Shown here: in pieces, positions 9,352 to 19,062 of the stretch
How positions within the stretch are numbered: the stretch's first letter is position 1
Layout: each line of letters opens with the position of its first letter
Source: Marinobacter piscis
Lineage (GTDB): Bacteria > Pseudomonadota > Gammaproteobacteria > Pseudomonadales > Oleiphilaceae
NCBI RefSeq assembly: GCF_007671655.1
Contig: NZ_VCGX01000002.1
Span: forward strand, 930,001 to 994,000
Direction: 5' to 3'
Length of the DNA stretch: 64,000 bases
Notes under the pieces: generated by a model
What the model saw: the letters and a program-made list of their open reading frames with translations, nothing else
Told to the model about the DNA's origin: nothing
The model's database searches: none
Position numbers and translations under genes: made by a program

Positions 9352-9863
9352 TACTTCTGAAGCCGCTTAATACGTTCGCCCGGGCTGATCACGTCGGTCA
9401 GACGAATACCAAACTTTTCGTTCACCATTACAACCTCACCGTGGGCAATGAGCGTTCCATTAACCAACACATCTAAAGGCTCGCCAGCCAGACGGTCCAG
9501 TTCAATTACAGAGCCCTGATTCAGCTGGAGCAGATTACGGATAGGTATCTGGGTATTGCCCACCTCCATGGAAATGCTGACCGGTATGTCCAGAATCACA
9601 TCCAGATCCGGGGGTGTTGTATCGCCTTCAGTCGTTGCAACACCATCCTCAAACTCTTCCATGGGGGCGGTCCGTACATTACTGTCAGTACTTTCGTTTG
9701 TGCCATCACTGGCCTGGCCGGCTTCTTCCATAGCCCGGGCCCACTCGTCATCCAGAGATTTATTCGCGTTGCTGTCACCCGATTCTTCCATGGCCGCTTC
9801 CCACTCGGCTGCCAGCTTTTCGTCTTCGCTCAGTTCCTGACCGTCTTTGTTGTCATCAGCCAT
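9351..9863 (-). CDS. fliN: Flagellar motor switch protein FliN
   Basis: C-ring component that controls rotation direction with FliM and FliG. At 170 residues it is longer than enterobacterial FliN (~137). The extra length is an acidic N-terminal region with two similar segments, EWEAAMEESG and EWARAMEEAG (residues ~20-50), an apparent internal repeat that could bind a partner. The conserved C-terminal SpoA domain (VSISMEVGNTQIPIRNLLQL to the end) is complete. It overlaps fliM by 8 bp. Confidence 0.96.
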   Translation of the reverse strand: MADDNKDGQELSEDEKLAAEWEAAMEESGDSNANKSLDDEWARAMEEAGQASDGTNESTDSNVRTAPMEEFEDGVATTEGDTTPPDLDVILDIPVSISMEVGNTQIPIRNLLQLNQGSVIELDRLAGEPLDVLVNGTLIAHGEVVMVNEKFGIRLTDVISPGERIKRLQK

Positions 9864-10854
9864 TGCGTCCTACCTTCAACTGTTTTTTTACTTTAGGGCG
9901 CTTTGCCCGTTCATGTATTCTCAACGCCAGCTTGCCGTCTCGTGTTCCCATGGTCGCGGTATAGATGGGTATCCCATTTGCAGTAACAGTAAGGTGTTCG
10001 GGAATTTCTACCGGTATGATATCTCCCTCTTTCAGCTTCGCGACCTCACGTAACGAAATACGGCGCCGGCATACGGTGGTGTTTACGGGCACCTCAACGT
10101 CTTTGATATCTTCCTGTAAAGCGCCAACCCAGCGTTCATCAACATCGTCCACATCACTTTGTACGCCAGCATCAAGAATATCGCGGATCGGTTCAATCAT
10201 TGAGTACGGCAATGCAAACTGAAGTTCACCGCCACCACCATCCAGCTCAATGTGAAAGGTGCTGACAACCACGACCTCACTGGGACTGACTATGTTCGCC
10301 ATGGCCGGATTTACTTCCGAGCTCAGGTACTCAAAGTCCACTTTGAGAACAGCCTGCCAGGCTTCCTTCATATCGTTGAAAACCTGATTAAGCACCATCT
10401 GCACAATGCGGTTTTCCGTAGGCGTAAACTCGCGTCCCTCAATCTTGGCATGGCGACCTTCCCCACCAAAAAAGTTATCCACCATTTTGAATACCAGATG
10501 TGCATCCAGAACAAAAAGAGAGGTACCTCTGAGTGGCCTTACCTTGCAGAGATTCAGGCTGGTAGGCACGTACAGCGTATGTACGTATTCACCAAACTTC
10601 ATAATCCGGACGCCGCCGGTGGACACATCCGCATTCCGGCGAAGCAGGTTGAACAGACTGATACGGGTGTACCTGGCAAACCGCTCGTTGATCATCTCCA
10701 GGGTGGGCATCCGGCCACGAACAATACGGTCCTGGCTCGACAGGTCGTACGATTTTACGCCGGTATCATCGCCTTCGTCATGAGTATCAACATCACCATC
10801 ATCAACGCCGTGAAGAAGCGCATCGATTTCATCCTGTGACAGCAAATCCTGCAT
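9856..10854 (-). CDS. fliM: Flagellar motor switch protein FliM
   Basis: C-ring protein that binds CheY-P and turns the switch. The 332-residue protein has the CheY-binding N-terminal peptide LLSQDEIDALL, the central CheC-like domain, and a C-terminal SpoA domain. It is 41 bp downstream of fliL and overlaps fliN, within the fliLMNOPQR-flhB run. Length and motifs are normal. Confidence 0.97.
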   Translation of the reverse strand: MQDLLSQDEIDALLHGVDDGDVDTHDEGDDTGVKSYDLSSQDRIVRGRMPTLEMINERFARYTRISLFNLLRRNADVSTGGVRIMKFGEYVHTLYVPTSLNLCKVRPLRGTSLFVLDAHLVFKMVDNFFGGEGRHAKIEGREFTPTENRIVQMVLNQVFNDMKEAWQAVLKVDFEYLSSEVNPAMANIVSPSEVVVVSTFHIELDGGGGELQFALPYSMIEPIRDILDAGVQSDVDDVDERWVGALQEDIKDVEVPVNTTVCRRRISLREVAKLKEGDIIPVEIPEHLTVTANGIPIYTATMGTRDGKLALRIHERAKRPKVKKQLKVGRNG

Positions 10855-10895
10855 ACGTTATCCTGCCGCTGAAATGGGCTATCCGCGTGGGGGCT

Positions 10896-11408
10896 CTATT
10901 GCACTACAAAGTTTCTGAACAATACATGGTCAACTGCAGGTTCACCTTCCTGCGTTAGTATCCGGTTCACTGTCGTCAACATGGTATCAGCCAGACCGCG
11001 CCTGCCTTCAGGTGTCCGCAGCTCTGTAAAGCTGCTATTGCCCAGCGCCATAATCAGCTGGCTGCGAATCAGGGGTGAATGCAGTCTGGCCGCCTCCAGA
11101 GCTTTCGGATCTTTGGCTTCCAGAGCCAGGTACGCCTGAGCATAACGCTGTCGCCCTTCGGCCTGCACCGTCGTTACCAATGCTTTTTCCATCGGCAGAT
11201 AAACACTGGGTGTAAAAGACGCTTCTCCAGCACTGCCTTCATCAGCCACCGCATCCTGCCCCCCAGCACTTTCGGTGTCCAGAAACCAGAGGGTTCCTCC
11301 GACCGACAAGGCAATGGCAAGCGCCACAACACTCACAATCAGGATTACCAGTTTCAGTTTTCCTTTCCTGGCGGGCTCCTCCGCCGCAGCTGAACTGTTC
11401 TGTGCCAT
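10896..11408 (-). CDS. fliL: Flagellar basal body-associated protein FliL
   Basis: Single-pass inner-membrane protein that surrounds or stabilises the stators at the basal body. The 170 residues have a cytoplasmic tail, a transmembrane segment at about 19-43 (KLVILIVSVVALAIALSVGG), an acidic linker and a periplasmic FliL domain with the RYAQAYLALEAKD pattern. It begins 130 bp downstream of fliK. No RpoN site was recognised in that gap, so it may be read from the promoter ahead of fliK. Confidence 0.93.
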   Translation of the reverse strand: MAQNSSAAAEEPARKGKLKLVILIVSVVALAIALSVGGTLWFLDTESAGGQDAVADEGSAGEASFTPSVYLPMEKALVTTVQAEGRQRYAQAYLALEAKDPKALEAARLHSPLIRSQLIMALGNSSFTELRTPEGRRGLADTMLTTVNRILTQEGEPAVDHVLFRNFVVQ

Positions 11409-11538
11409 GGTTTTATCTAAGCTCCATTACTTTGGGCAGGCTATCAGAGACCGGCGTGCTTTAAAGGCCGCAGTTTAGCGTTGCGTGAAAGGATGGGCAA
11501 AACGGTTAAATGGTCAACATTTTGCCAGAAGACCCATT

Positions 11539-12588
11539 TCAGGCAAAAATATCTACCACCCCCTTCCAGCTCAAGTCCAGACTGCCTGACTGCGCCTCTT
11601 CTCCTCCGTCCTCAACAGCCGATACAACACCTCCCCGTCCCCGGGGCGCCTCCTGTCCTTCATGAGCCTCCTGCTCCCGTGATTCGCCGCCCGGGTTATC
11701 AGACACATCAAACCCCGCCAGAGAGAAACCCTGCTCGTCGAGCATGTCTCGTAACCGATGTGAGTGCAGTTCTAACTGCTCCCGCACAACCGGGTTCGCT
11801 GCATGCACGGTAATGGCGGCCTGGTCATTCTGAACCCGGACACGTACTTCCATCGGCCCCATGTCTGGCGGGGTCAGGTGAATCTCGGCTTCCGACAGGT
11901 TTTTGGCCGTGAGCCAGCTGAGTTTACCCATCAGTTTGTCGCCCCATTCGGCATGATTCACTGGCACATCAACCGAGGTGGCATAACTTCGCAAAGGCAC
12001 CTGTGCCTCTGTCCCCAGCCTGCCCGCCAATGTATTGCTTTGCTGTGTCACCAGCTCCACAGCCGACTCAAAACGCGTATTACCGGTGAGCAGACTGGCG
12101 GTATCCAAAGCACCGGCCTTCTCCCCAGCTGCTGAAAAAAGGCCTTCGGGCAACTGCAGGCCGGCGATCAGTCCAGCGCCCTCGCCTGAAACCGGCTGCC
12201 CGGGCTTACCGCCTGAAAGCCCGGCCTGAAAAAGTCCCGCAGTGTCACCCATTACTCCGGGCCTGCCGCTGGCCGGCAATAATGCCTGCAGCTCTGCAAA
12301 TGTCAGCGGGCTTGCGGTGGCCTCCATTTCTACGGCCTCTTCCGAAACCTCTTTACTTGCGACTCCGGCTTGCGGTTTTTTAGCCTCCGTCTGCTTTTTA
12401 TCTGCCGCCTGCGGCCGGTTTTCAGCAGGTTCGGACTGCTTACGATCGAGGCGTTTCTGCTCCGCACGGGAGACAGACTCATACCGGTTTTCACCGGTAG
12501 TATCACTGGCAGCCGGTTCGCTTTTAGGCGCACCGGCGTCATTCTGCATCCCTGGCGCAGGAGTCTGGGGAAGAACCATCTGTTTCAT
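11539..12588 (-). CDS. fliK: Flagellar hook-length control protein FliK
   Basis: Secreted molecular ruler that sets hook length and triggers FlhB switching. The 349-residue protein is low-complexity and polar over the first ~230 residues. The C-terminal hook-length domain is recognised by EIHLTPPDMGPMEVRVRV and the following HSHRLRDMLDEQG. It is preceded by a sigma-54 motif at 12670-12685 and followed 130 bp later by fliL. The N-terminal region is poorly conserved, as is usual in this family. Confidence 0.92.
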   Translation of the reverse strand: MKQMVLPQTPAPGMQNDAGAPKSEPAASDTTGENRYESVSRAEQKRLDRKQSEPAENRPQAADKKQTEAKKPQAGVASKEVSEEAVEMEATASPLTFAELQALLPASGRPGVMGDTAGLFQAGLSGGKPGQPVSGEGAGLIAGLQLPEGLFSAAGEKAGALDTASLLTGNTRFESAVELVTQQSNTLAGRLGTEAQVPLRSYATSVDVPVNHAEWGDKLMGKLSWLTAKNLSEAEIHLTPPDMGPMEVRVRVQNDQAAITVHAANPVVREQLELHSHRLRDMLDEQGFSLAGFDVSDNPGGESREQEAHEGQEAPRGRGGVVSAVEDGGEEAQSGSLDLSWKGVVDIFA

Positions 12589-12669
12589 GGCAACCTCTTG
12601 CCGCTTTTAATTCGTAGGCGCTTGTTTCAGCCGCTCAGAGGCTGTTTCAAACGCAGTTTGCCATACTGA

Positions 12670-12685
12670 AGCAAAAGCAATGCCA
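12670..12685 (-). promoter_or_regulatory. Sigma-54 promoter upstream of fliK
   Basis: Minus-strand TGGCATTGCTTTTGCT carries the invariant GG and GC at RpoN spacing and matches most of TGGCAC-N5-TTGC(A/T). It lies about 82 bp upstream of the fliK ATG and just past the end of the Hpt gene, so fliK and perhaps the fliL-flhB run can be transcribed apart from fliE-fliJ. Confidence 0.7.
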
Positions 12686-12704
12686 GCAATACCTACACCA
12701 AGGT

Positions 12705-13067
12705 TCAAGCCGGTCCGGTACCCCGTGCCAAAAGCCTGTGAAATGCGTCAGTCACCTGCCTGAATTCTGTTTCAATGGCGGCCAGCAATGGCGGTACATC
12801 CTGAAGCCGATTGTCCCGACCGGCTTGCTCGGCTGTGCGGCACAGCTCACCCAGGCGTGGGGCACCAATATTAATGCAGCTGCCCTTGAAGCTGTGGGCA
12901 GTTCTGGTAAATGAATCTGCATCGCCATCTGCTGCGGCTTTCTGCAAACTTTCTATGCGCTCTTTTGAATCGCTAAGGTACGTTTCAACCAGTGTGCCGA
13001 ACTCATTTTCCATCACATCCTGAAGCTCTGCCAGAGCCTCTTCATCAAGGTGCGGTTGATCAACCAT
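12705..13067 (-). CDS. Histidine phosphotransfer (Hpt) domain protein in flagellar cluster
   Basis: Stand-alone phosphorelay protein of about 120 residues. The phosphoacceptor motif is HSFKGSCINIGAPRLGELC, whose first His would be phosphorylated. The ATG at 13067 is preferred because AAGAGG lies 7 nt upstream. An in-frame ATG at 13115 overlaps the fliJ stop (TAATG) but has no clear ribosome site. It lies between fliJ and fliK in the same orientation. Partner kinase and receiver are not in this window, apart from the FleS-FleR pair, which needs no Hpt. Its role is therefore inferred only as flagellar or motility signalling. Confidence 0.85.
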   Translation of the reverse strand: MVDQPHLDEEALAELQDVMENEFGTLVETYLSDSKERIESLQKAAADGDADSFTRTAHSFKGSCINIGAPRLGELCRTAEQAGRDNRLQDVPPLLAAIETEFRQVTDAFHRLLARGTGPA

Positions 13068-13114
13068 GACAAAACCTCTTGTTTCTGTACAACCGGAGTT
13101 ATGCCGGTCACGCA

Positions 13115-13561
13115 TTAGCGACGCCGACGAACAAAAGCACGACCTGCAGCTTCATCAGAGAGTTTCTGCTCTTGCAGATCCTGAGCCCGGCGTTCCTGCT
13201 GCCGGCACGTCTCAATGTATTTTTCCATACCCCGGCGGCGTTCCCAGGCCCTTTGCCACTCATCCCTGCGAGCTTCATAAGCCGCCTCTGCCTGGGACAA
13301 CTGTTTTTGCTGCTGCAGGATAACCTGATCAAGCTGGGCAATGAACGCCTGCCAGGCCTGCAAACGACTCACCGCCACCACACCGTGCTGGCTTTCACGA
13401 ATCTGGTCCCGGTATTCCTGCTGGTAGCGATTCAGGCTGGCAACCTGTGTTGTATGCTGCTCCATCTGCTCGCGTGCCTGCCCCATTCGCTCCAGGGCTT
13501 CCTGCTCTTTTCGCTCTTCAAGCGCCAGCACTACCCCTAAACGTTGTGACCGTAACATCAA
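13115..13561 (-). CDS. fliJ: Flagellar export chaperone FliJ
   Basis: Soluble coiled-coil protein of the export ATPase complex that bridges FliI and FlhA. The 148 residues are almost entirely charged heptad-rich helix, starting [20 protein letters not shown]. It overlaps the fliI stop codon by 4 bp and directly follows fliI, the usual place. Family identity rests on length, coiled-coil character and position. Confidence 0.9.
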   Translation of the reverse strand: MMLRSQRLGVVLALEERKEQEALERMGQAREQMEQHTTQVASLNRYQQEYRDQIRESQHGVVAVSRLQAWQAFIAQLDQVILQQQKQLSQAEAAYEARRDEWQRAWERRRGMEKYIETCRQQERRAQDLQEQKLSDEAAGRAFVRRRR

Positions 13562-14952
13562 CCTGCACCTCTGCCAGTACCTGGCTCAGGAACCGCAGAT
13601 TTGAGCCGCTCAGGCGATCGTCTTTCGGGGACAACCGACAGCAAGCCTTCGACACTGTCTGCCAGCGACGCTTGTTCGTTCAGGCCCTGCTGCAGGAATT
13701 GACGCATATTACTGATATGCGCCATGGCAAAATCGGTTTCCGGATCAGAGCCCTTCACATAGGCTCCGACACTGATCAGATCCCGGGCCTGCTGATAACG
13801 TGAATACACCTGCTTGAAACGCTGGGCTCGAGCAAAGTGGGCAGTCTCGGTTACCTGGGGCATCACCCGGCTGATTGAGGCTTCTACGTCGATGGCCGGG
13901 TAATGCCCTTCTTCAGCCAACTGGCGCGAAAGAACAATATGGCCATCGAGTATGGCTCTGGCTGCATCCGCCACCGGATCCTGCTGGTCATCACCCTCAG
14001 TCAGCACCGTATAGAATGCCGTTATGGAGCCTCCGCCGGGCAGACCGTTACCTGTACGCTCTACCAGTTGTGGCAGCCTGGCAAACACAGACGGAGGATA
14101 GCCTTTGGTTGCGGGTGGCTCCCCCACGGCCAACGCAATTTCACGCTGTGCCTGAGCGTACCGGGTCAGTGAATCCATCAGCAAAAGTACCCGCTTACCC
14201 TGATCCCGGTAATATTCGGCGATTCTCGTGGTCAGCATGGCCGCCCGTAAACGCATCAGGGGTGAGTCATCTGCGGGGGAGGCGACCACCACAGACCGGG
14301 CAAGCCCTTCTTCCCCCAGAATATCCTCAATAAATTCTTTAACTTCACGCCCCCGCTCGCCGATCAGGCCAACTACGGTAATGTCGGCATCGGTAAACCG
14401 GGTCATCATACCAAGCAGCACACTCTTACCCACACCACTGCCGGCAAACAAACCCAGACGCTGCCCCTGCCCCACCGTCAGGAGTGCATTGATTGCCCGT
14501 ATGCCTACATCCATGGATTGCCGAACCGGAGCACGGTTAAGCGGGTTAATGATGTCACCACTCAATGGCACGCGGGCTTCCGCCTGCAAAGGCCCTTTAT
14601 TATCCAGAGGTTCACCGCTGCCATCCAGGACACGACCGAGCATGAGCGGACCGACGGGGACGCGGCTTGCAGCAGACATAGGCGTTACCCGGGCACCAGG
14701 CCTGAGGCCTTCAATTGCCGTAAGCGGCATCAGGTAAACCCTGTCGTCCTCAAACCCGACCACTTCTGCCTCAACGGCTGTGGTCCCCTGGCCTTCAATA
14801 ACACAGCGGTCCCCCACCATCATCGAGCATCCCACACACTCCAGCGTGAGCCCGACCATCCGGGTCAACCGCCCCGACACTTCCGGTTCCGGAGCTTCAG
14901 CCAGCCCGGCCAGGTACCTGTCCAAACGCTCAGCCAGAGGAATGTTCATCAT
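13558..14952 (-). CDS. fliI: Flagellar type III export ATPase FliI
   Basis: Hexameric ATPase that unfolds and delivers export substrates, homologous to the F1 beta subunit. It has the P-loop [15 protein letters not shown], the Walker B-type [11 protein letters not shown], and the family stretch [18 protein letters not shown]. The ATG at 14952 is preferred over one 12 nt upstream because GAAGG sits 5 nt before it. The gene then overlaps fliH by 23 bp. At 464 residues it has normal length. Confidence 0.96.
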   Translation of the reverse strand: MMNIPLAERLDRYLAGLAEAPEPEVSGRLTRMVGLTLECVGCSMMVGDRCVIEGQGTTAVEAEVVGFEDDRVYLMPLTAIEGLRPGARVTPMSAASRVPVGPLMLGRVLDGSGEPLDNKGPLQAEARVPLSGDIINPLNRAPVRQSMDVGIRAINALLTVGQGQRLGLFAGSGVGKSVLLGMMTRFTDADITVVGLIGERGREVKEFIEDILGEEGLARSVVVASPADDSPLMRLRAAMLTTRIAEYYRDQGKRVLLLMDSLTRYAQAQREIALAVGEPPATKGYPPSVFARLPQLVERTGNGLPGGGSITAFYTVLTEGDDQQDPVADAARAILDGHIVLSRQLAEEGHYPAIDVEASISRVMPQVTETAHFARAQRFKQVYSRYQQARDLISVGAYVKGSDPETDFAMAHISNMRQFLQQGLNEQASLADSVEGLLSVVPERRSPERLKSAVPEPGTGRGAG

Positions 14953-15721
14953 CGACACCTTCATCAGAGTTGTCGGTTTCCTGTTCGAGCAAACCCTCTA
15001 CTGCACGCTCAAACCGCTTTTCAACGGTAAAATCTACAAGACTATTGAGTGTTTCAACGCGACAGCCCCCGGCTGACACTCCGGCATCTTCATTGACAGA
15101 GGCAGAGGTTTCAAGTTGCCCGGCAACCTCTTTCACATCGTTGTAGTCATCCGGATGCACATAGATACGGACATTGTCGGCCGTTGAAGGCAGAGCCTCG
15201 ACGGCCCGATGCACCAGTTGCTGTATCTGCGACGAATCCATTGCCAGCTCCCGGTACACAACGGCCCGCGCCAGTGCCTGGGTAAGGTTCAGCAGCGACG
15301 TTTCAATCTCATCCTGATGCCGGCCAATGGGTAACACGAGCTCCCCCATCAACTGCTCCAGCCGCTCCAGGCGCTCTGCCACCTCGGTCCGGGTTGCCTC
15401 GTAACCCTCACTCTGCCCGTTCGCCTTTCCCTCGCTGAAGCCTGCCTCCAGACCCTCCTTATGACCCTGCTCGTAACCTTCGGTATGCCCTTGTTCCAGC
15501 CCTTTGTCCCGGCCCTCATTGAAGCCATCCTCATGGGCAGCCTGGCGAATCTCTGCAATATCTGCTGCCGTCAGAGGCTTTACAGTGCGCTCTTCCTCGC
15601 GCACAACCTCGTTGCCCTGCTCATCCAGCAAAGGCAGCTCCCAGCGCTCATACGCCGTCAGCTCTTCTTTGGGAATGCGCCGGGCTGATTTTGAGTAATT
15701 GTCGGAGGAGTCGTTCATCAC
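14930..15721 (-). CDS. fliH: Flagellar export ATPase regulator FliH
   Basis: Stator-like protein that holds FliI at the C-ring and restrains its ATPase. The 263-residue protein contains the diagnostic run of GxxxG-type repeats (from about residue 65 to 105: [18 protein letters not shown] and onward), followed by the conserved C-terminal domain. It overlaps fliG by 4 bp at its start and fliI at its end, so the whole fliF-fliJ block is tightly packed. Confidence 0.94.
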   Translation of the reverse strand: MMNDSSDNYSKSARRIPKEELTAYERWELPLLDEQGNEVVREEERTVKPLTAADIAEIRQAAHEDGFNEGRDKGLEQGHTEGYEQGHKEGLEAGFSEGKANGQSEGYEATRTEVAERLERLEQLMGELVLPIGRHQDEIETSLLNLTQALARAVVYRELAMDSSQIQQLVHRAVEALPSTADNVRIYVHPDDYNDVKEVAGQLETSASVNEDAGVSAGGCRVETLNSLVDFTVEKRFERAVEGLLEQETDNSDEGVDDEHSSG

Positions 15722-16761
15722 ATCATTTCTTCACCGGCACCGCCCAGCGTAATTTCTCCGGCTTCAGCCATGCGACGGGCAATGGTAATTATGTCTTTCT
15801 GGGCAGCTTCAACTTCACTGACCCGCACCGGGCCCTTGGCTTCCAGGTCATCCTGAAGCAGCTCCGCAGCGCGCTTGGACATATTGGAAAAGATCTTTTC
15901 CTGAACACTGTCATCTGCCCCTTTCAGAGCCACAACCAGAACTTCCGACGAGACCTCACGCAGCAGCGCCTGAATGCCCCGATCCTCAATATCTTTCAGG
16001 TTATCAAACACAAACATAAGGTCTTCAATGTTGGTTGCCATATCCGGATCCACATCCTTGATAGAGTCCAGCAGCCCCCCTTCAATGCTGCGGTCCATAA
16101 AGTTCATGATATCCGCGGCACGCTTCACCCCGCCAATGCGACTGGTCTGGGCGGCAGATCCGCCGGAAAACTGTTTTTCCAGAATGTCATTGAGCTCCTG
16201 CAGGGCCTGAGGTTGAATGGTCTCAAGTGATGCTACCCGCATCATAACGTCCAGACGTACTTTTTCACCCAGAGTTGCAAGGATTTCTGCGGCCTGGTCC
16301 GGGTCGAGATAGGAAATCACAATAGCCTGAATCTGTGGGTGTTCATAACGGATAATATCCGCTACTGCCCTCGGTTCCATCCATTTGAGTGTATCCAGGC
16401 CGGTGGTGTTGCCGCCAATGAGAATGCGGTCAATCAGGCTGGCCGCCTTGTCATCACCCAGGGCCTGAGTGAGCATGGCCCGGATATAATCGTCATTACC
16501 CACACCCAGCCCGGTCTGCCCGCCTACGGCATCCACAAACTGGTTGAGTACGTAGGTTACGTCATCCTTACTGATGTCCTTCATCTGGGCCATGGCAACA
16601 CCGACGCGCTGAACTTCTTTCGGTCCCATGTGCCTGAGCACTTCCGCAGCGTCCGCTTCGCCCAGAGTCATCAGCAGAATGGCAGCCTGCTCCACTCGCG
16701 GAATTTTCCGCTGCGGCACCTGGGGGGCGTCATTGCCCTGCGGCCGGGATTGATCAGTCAT
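15718..16761 (-). CDS. fliG: Flagellar motor switch protein FliG
   Basis: C-ring protein contacting the MotA/PomA stator and the MS ring. The 347-residue protein has the N-terminal FliF-binding domain (AAILLMTLGEADAAEVLRHM), the middle EHPQ motif (RYEHPQIQAIVISYL) and the charged C-terminal torque helix (LEDLMFVFDNL). Two ATGs are possible. The one at 16761 lies at better spacing from GGGTG, and another at 16767 adds two residues. It overlaps fliF by 8 bp. Confidence 0.96.
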   Translation of the reverse strand: MTDQSRPQGNDAPQVPQRKIPRVEQAAILLMTLGEADAAEVLRHMGPKEVQRVGVAMAQMKDISKDDVTYVLNQFVDAVGGQTGLGVGNDDYIRAMLTQALGDDKAASLIDRILIGGNTTGLDTLKWMEPRAVADIIRYEHPQIQAIVISYLDPDQAAEILATLGEKVRLDVMMRVASLETIQPQALQELNDILEKQFSGGSAAQTSRIGGVKRAADIMNFMDRSIEGGLLDSIKDVDPDMATNIEDLMFVFDNLKDIEDRGIQALLREVSSEVLVVALKGADDSVQEKIFSNMSKRAAELLQDDLEAKGPVRVSEVEAAQKDIITIARRMAEAGEITLGGAGEEMM

Positions 16762-18463
16762 CAACATTCACCCATTGACGCATAACTTGAGAAACCCTTG
16801 CAGGATCTTCGGCAATCAGCCCTTTCAGGGCATTTAGCTGCCTATCATAGCTGTCTGTCGCCCCGGGCAAAAGCAGGTCATCCTGAGAAGACATGGCATG
16901 GCTCAGAGCACCACTGCTACCATCACCATCAAAGTCGCCATAGCCACCGTCGCCAGATTCATCAGTGCGATCACGACGGCTACCGCCAGACAAGCTTTTC
17001 AGGGTCGGCCGCAGCAACCCCAGTACCAGCACCAGAATAACCAGTCCGGCCAGCACCTGTTTCATCAGGTCCCAGAACCACGGCTGCTCCCAGAACCCCG
17101 GCGCGTCATACTCAACTGCTTCTACCGGAGCAAAGGCGGTATTCATGACAGTCACACTGTCGCCCCGGGTCGCAGAATAACCCACAGCATCCCGCACCAA
17201 CATGTTCAGCCTCTGCAACTCCTGCTCAGGCCAGGGCTCATAGCTGACTTCACCAGTCGCCGGATCAACCACTTTCATGTCATCCACAGCCAGCGCCACC
17301 GTCACCCGTCGCACACGACCCAGCTCTTGCCGGGTATAGCTTACGGTGCGATCCATCTCATAGTTACGGGTCGACTCTTCGCGGACATTTACCGGCTCTG
17401 CCGCCACACTAGTCGCTTCATCTTCCCCGGTCTGCGGATTTATCTGTTCAGGGACCGATGCATCTGCCGGGGGCTGATTAGACAATGCACCTGGCACACC
17501 ACCGTTAAAACCGGCAACCCGTTGCTCTTTCAGATTACGCTCACTGCGTACCGCTTGCTGCTCAGGGTTAAACAGCTCCTCTGCCTGCTCAACGGATGAA
17601 AAATCAAGGTCGGCAGACACTTCGGCCCGGTACCGGCCCTCACCGACAATCGGTGCAATCAAAGAAGCCACCCGGCGAGTGAGGCGCTCTTCCAGCTTCG
17701 ATGTATACTCGTACTGATCCTGCATTCGCTCACCATCGCCACGCCCTTCCTTGCCGGTGAGCAGATTGCCGTTCTGATCCACCACGGTAACCTGCTCTTT
17801 ATTCATCATGGGGATACTGCCAGCAACCAGGTTAACAATGGCGGCAATCTGCTCTGGCTCGGGACGGCGTCCGGCAAACGCCTCAAGAAATACCGAAGCG
17901 GAGGGCTCACGGGCATCCCGCACAAAAACAGAACGCTCCGGAATCGCCAGGTGCACCCTGGCACTGCGCACACCACGCATGCTGCTCACTGTGCGGGCCA
18001 GTTCGCCCTCAAGCCCACGCCGGTAACTAACGGTTTCCATAAACTGGGAGGTTCCCAGCCCGCGGTCTTCATCCAGCAGCTCATAACCCATGGTTTTCTG
18101 GTCCGTAACACCTTCCGCGGCCAGCTTCAGCCGGGCGTTGTACACTTGTTCGGAAGGCACCAGCAGCGCCCCGGTGCGCGTATCCATTTTATAATCAATG
18201 CCATTACTCTCAAGAATGGTCGTCACATCCTGAGGGTTATAGGCCGACAGGTCGCCAACAACCGGCTGGTAGTTTGGTTCCTGAGCCCACAGAACCACGG
18301 CAACCCCCAGCGCAACGCTGGCGGCCAGTCCGACCATCAGACCAATCTGCCGAAACAGATTCAGGCGATTAAACCCGAGGAACAGTTCATTGTTACTCAC
18401 GTTTTTCCCATCATCCTGAGCGGCGGGGGTGTTTGAGCTGGATTCAGCGGGGACGGTTGCCAT
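16754..18463 (-). CDS. fliF: Flagellar MS-ring protein FliF
   Basis: Forms the inner-membrane MS ring on which the basal body is built. The 569-residue protein has a first transmembrane segment at about 39-61, periplasmic ring-building motifs including TMGYELLDEDRGLGTSQF and VRSARVHLAIPERSVF, and a second transmembrane segment at ~458-480. A FliG-binding C-terminus follows. It is 15 bp downstream of fliE. Length matches the family. Confidence 0.97.
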   Translation of the reverse strand: MATVPAESSSNTPAAQDDGKNVSNNELFLGFNRLNLFRQIGLMVGLAASVALGVAVVLWAQEPNYQPVVGDLSAYNPQDVTTILESNGIDYKMDTRTGALLVPSEQVYNARLKLAAEGVTDQKTMGYELLDEDRGLGTSQFMETVSYRRGLEGELARTVSSMRGVRSARVHLAIPERSVFVRDAREPSASVFLEAFAGRRPEPEQIAAIVNLVAGSIPMMNKEQVTVVDQNGNLLTGKEGRGDGERMQDQYEYTSKLEERLTRRVASLIAPIVGEGRYRAEVSADLDFSSVEQAEELFNPEQQAVRSERNLKEQRVAGFNGGVPGALSNQPPADASVPEQINPQTGEDEATSVAAEPVNVREESTRNYEMDRTVSYTRQELGRVRRVTVALAVDDMKVVDPATGEVSYEPWPEQELQRLNMLVRDAVGYSATRGDSVTVMNTAFAPVEAVEYDAPGFWEQPWFWDLMKQVLAGLVILVLVLGLLRPTLKSLSGGSRRDRTDESGDGGYGDFDGDGSSGALSHAMSSQDDLLLPGATDSYDRQLNALKGLIAEDPARVSQVMRQWVNVDD

Positions 18464-18478
18464 GCCTGTACTCCGTTA

Positions 18479-18847
18479 TCAGATTGGCATATTCATGATG
18501 TCTTCATAGGCTCTGACCACACGATTTCGCACCTGGGTCAGGGCCTCGAAAGACACGGTAGATTTCTGAGCAGCCATCATGACCCGGGTAATATCCACAT
18601 TCGGATCGCCCATATCGTACGCTGTTCGTAACTCATTGGCCTGTTGCTGTGTCTCGTTCACAGTGTCTACCGCCTTACCCAGCATGTCACCAAAGCTGGC
18701 TGTTTCCCGGGTCTCTTCAACCTGGCGCGGCCCGTCTACACGGCCACGCACCGACTGGTCCTGCTCAACCTGCTGGTTTTGCATCATCTGCGAGCGCAGT
18801 GAACGAATATCGGACAAAACACTGTTGATGTCGGCACGCTGTACCAT
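18479..18847 (-). CDS. fliE: Flagellar hook-basal body complex protein FliE
   Basis: Periplasmic rod-proximal adaptor between the MS ring and the rod. The 122-residue form starting MVQRADINSVL at 18847 is chosen because AGGAGA lies 6 nt upstream; an upstream in-frame start lacks this. The conserved C-terminus DPNVDITRVMMAAQKSTVSF and EALTQVRNRVVRAYEDIMNM is complete. It heads the fliE-F-G-H-I-J operon behind a sigma-54 promoter. Confidence 0.95.
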   Translation of the reverse strand: MVQRADINSVLSDIRSLRSQMMQNQQVEQDQSVRGRVDGPRQVEETRETASFGDMLGKAVDTVNETQQQANELRTAYDMGDPNVDITRVMMAAQKSTVSFEALTQVRNRVVRAYEDIMNMPI

Positions 18848-18913
18848 TGCTTTCTCCTGGCCCCATTTCCACAAGGAAAGGTTTACTGGTCACAATTAAC
18901 TGAACAGTGACCA

Positions 18914-18929
18914 AGCAATGCTCAGGCCA
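18914..18929 (-). promoter_or_regulatory. Sigma-54 promoter upstream of fliE
   Basis: Minus-strand TGGCCTGAGCATTGCT matches the RpoN consensus at TGGC, the G at position 7, and TTGC, with exact spacing. It is 67 bp upstream of the chosen fliE start. In Pseudomonas the fliE operon is RpoN-dependent and activated by FleR, whose gene lies just upstream here. Confidence 0.75.
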
Positions 18930-19010
18930 ACATTTTATTACTCTTAATTAACAACAGGTTAAAACACACATTAAGATCAGGACAAAACCGACGACGTTTT
19001 TTTGACAGAT

Positions 19011-19036
19011 AAGAAAAAGGCACCCGAACGGGTGCC
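19011..19036 (-). terminator. Rho-independent terminator after fleR
   Basis: On the minus strand the perfect hairpin GGCACCC-GTTC-GGGTGCC-like stem (19019-19036) is followed by a T-rich tract TTTTTCTT. It begins 27 bp past the fleR stop and would end the fleS-fleR transcript before the fliE promoter. Confidence 0.85.
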
Positions 19037-19062
19037 TGATTAAGGAGGGAATACAGCCTGAG

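Noticed and set aside
11524..11549. Inverted repeat TTTTGCC...GGCAAAA at the end of fliK as a terminator
   Set aside because: The loop is long, there is no T tract, and it overlaps the fliK stop codon; a terminator call is not supported.
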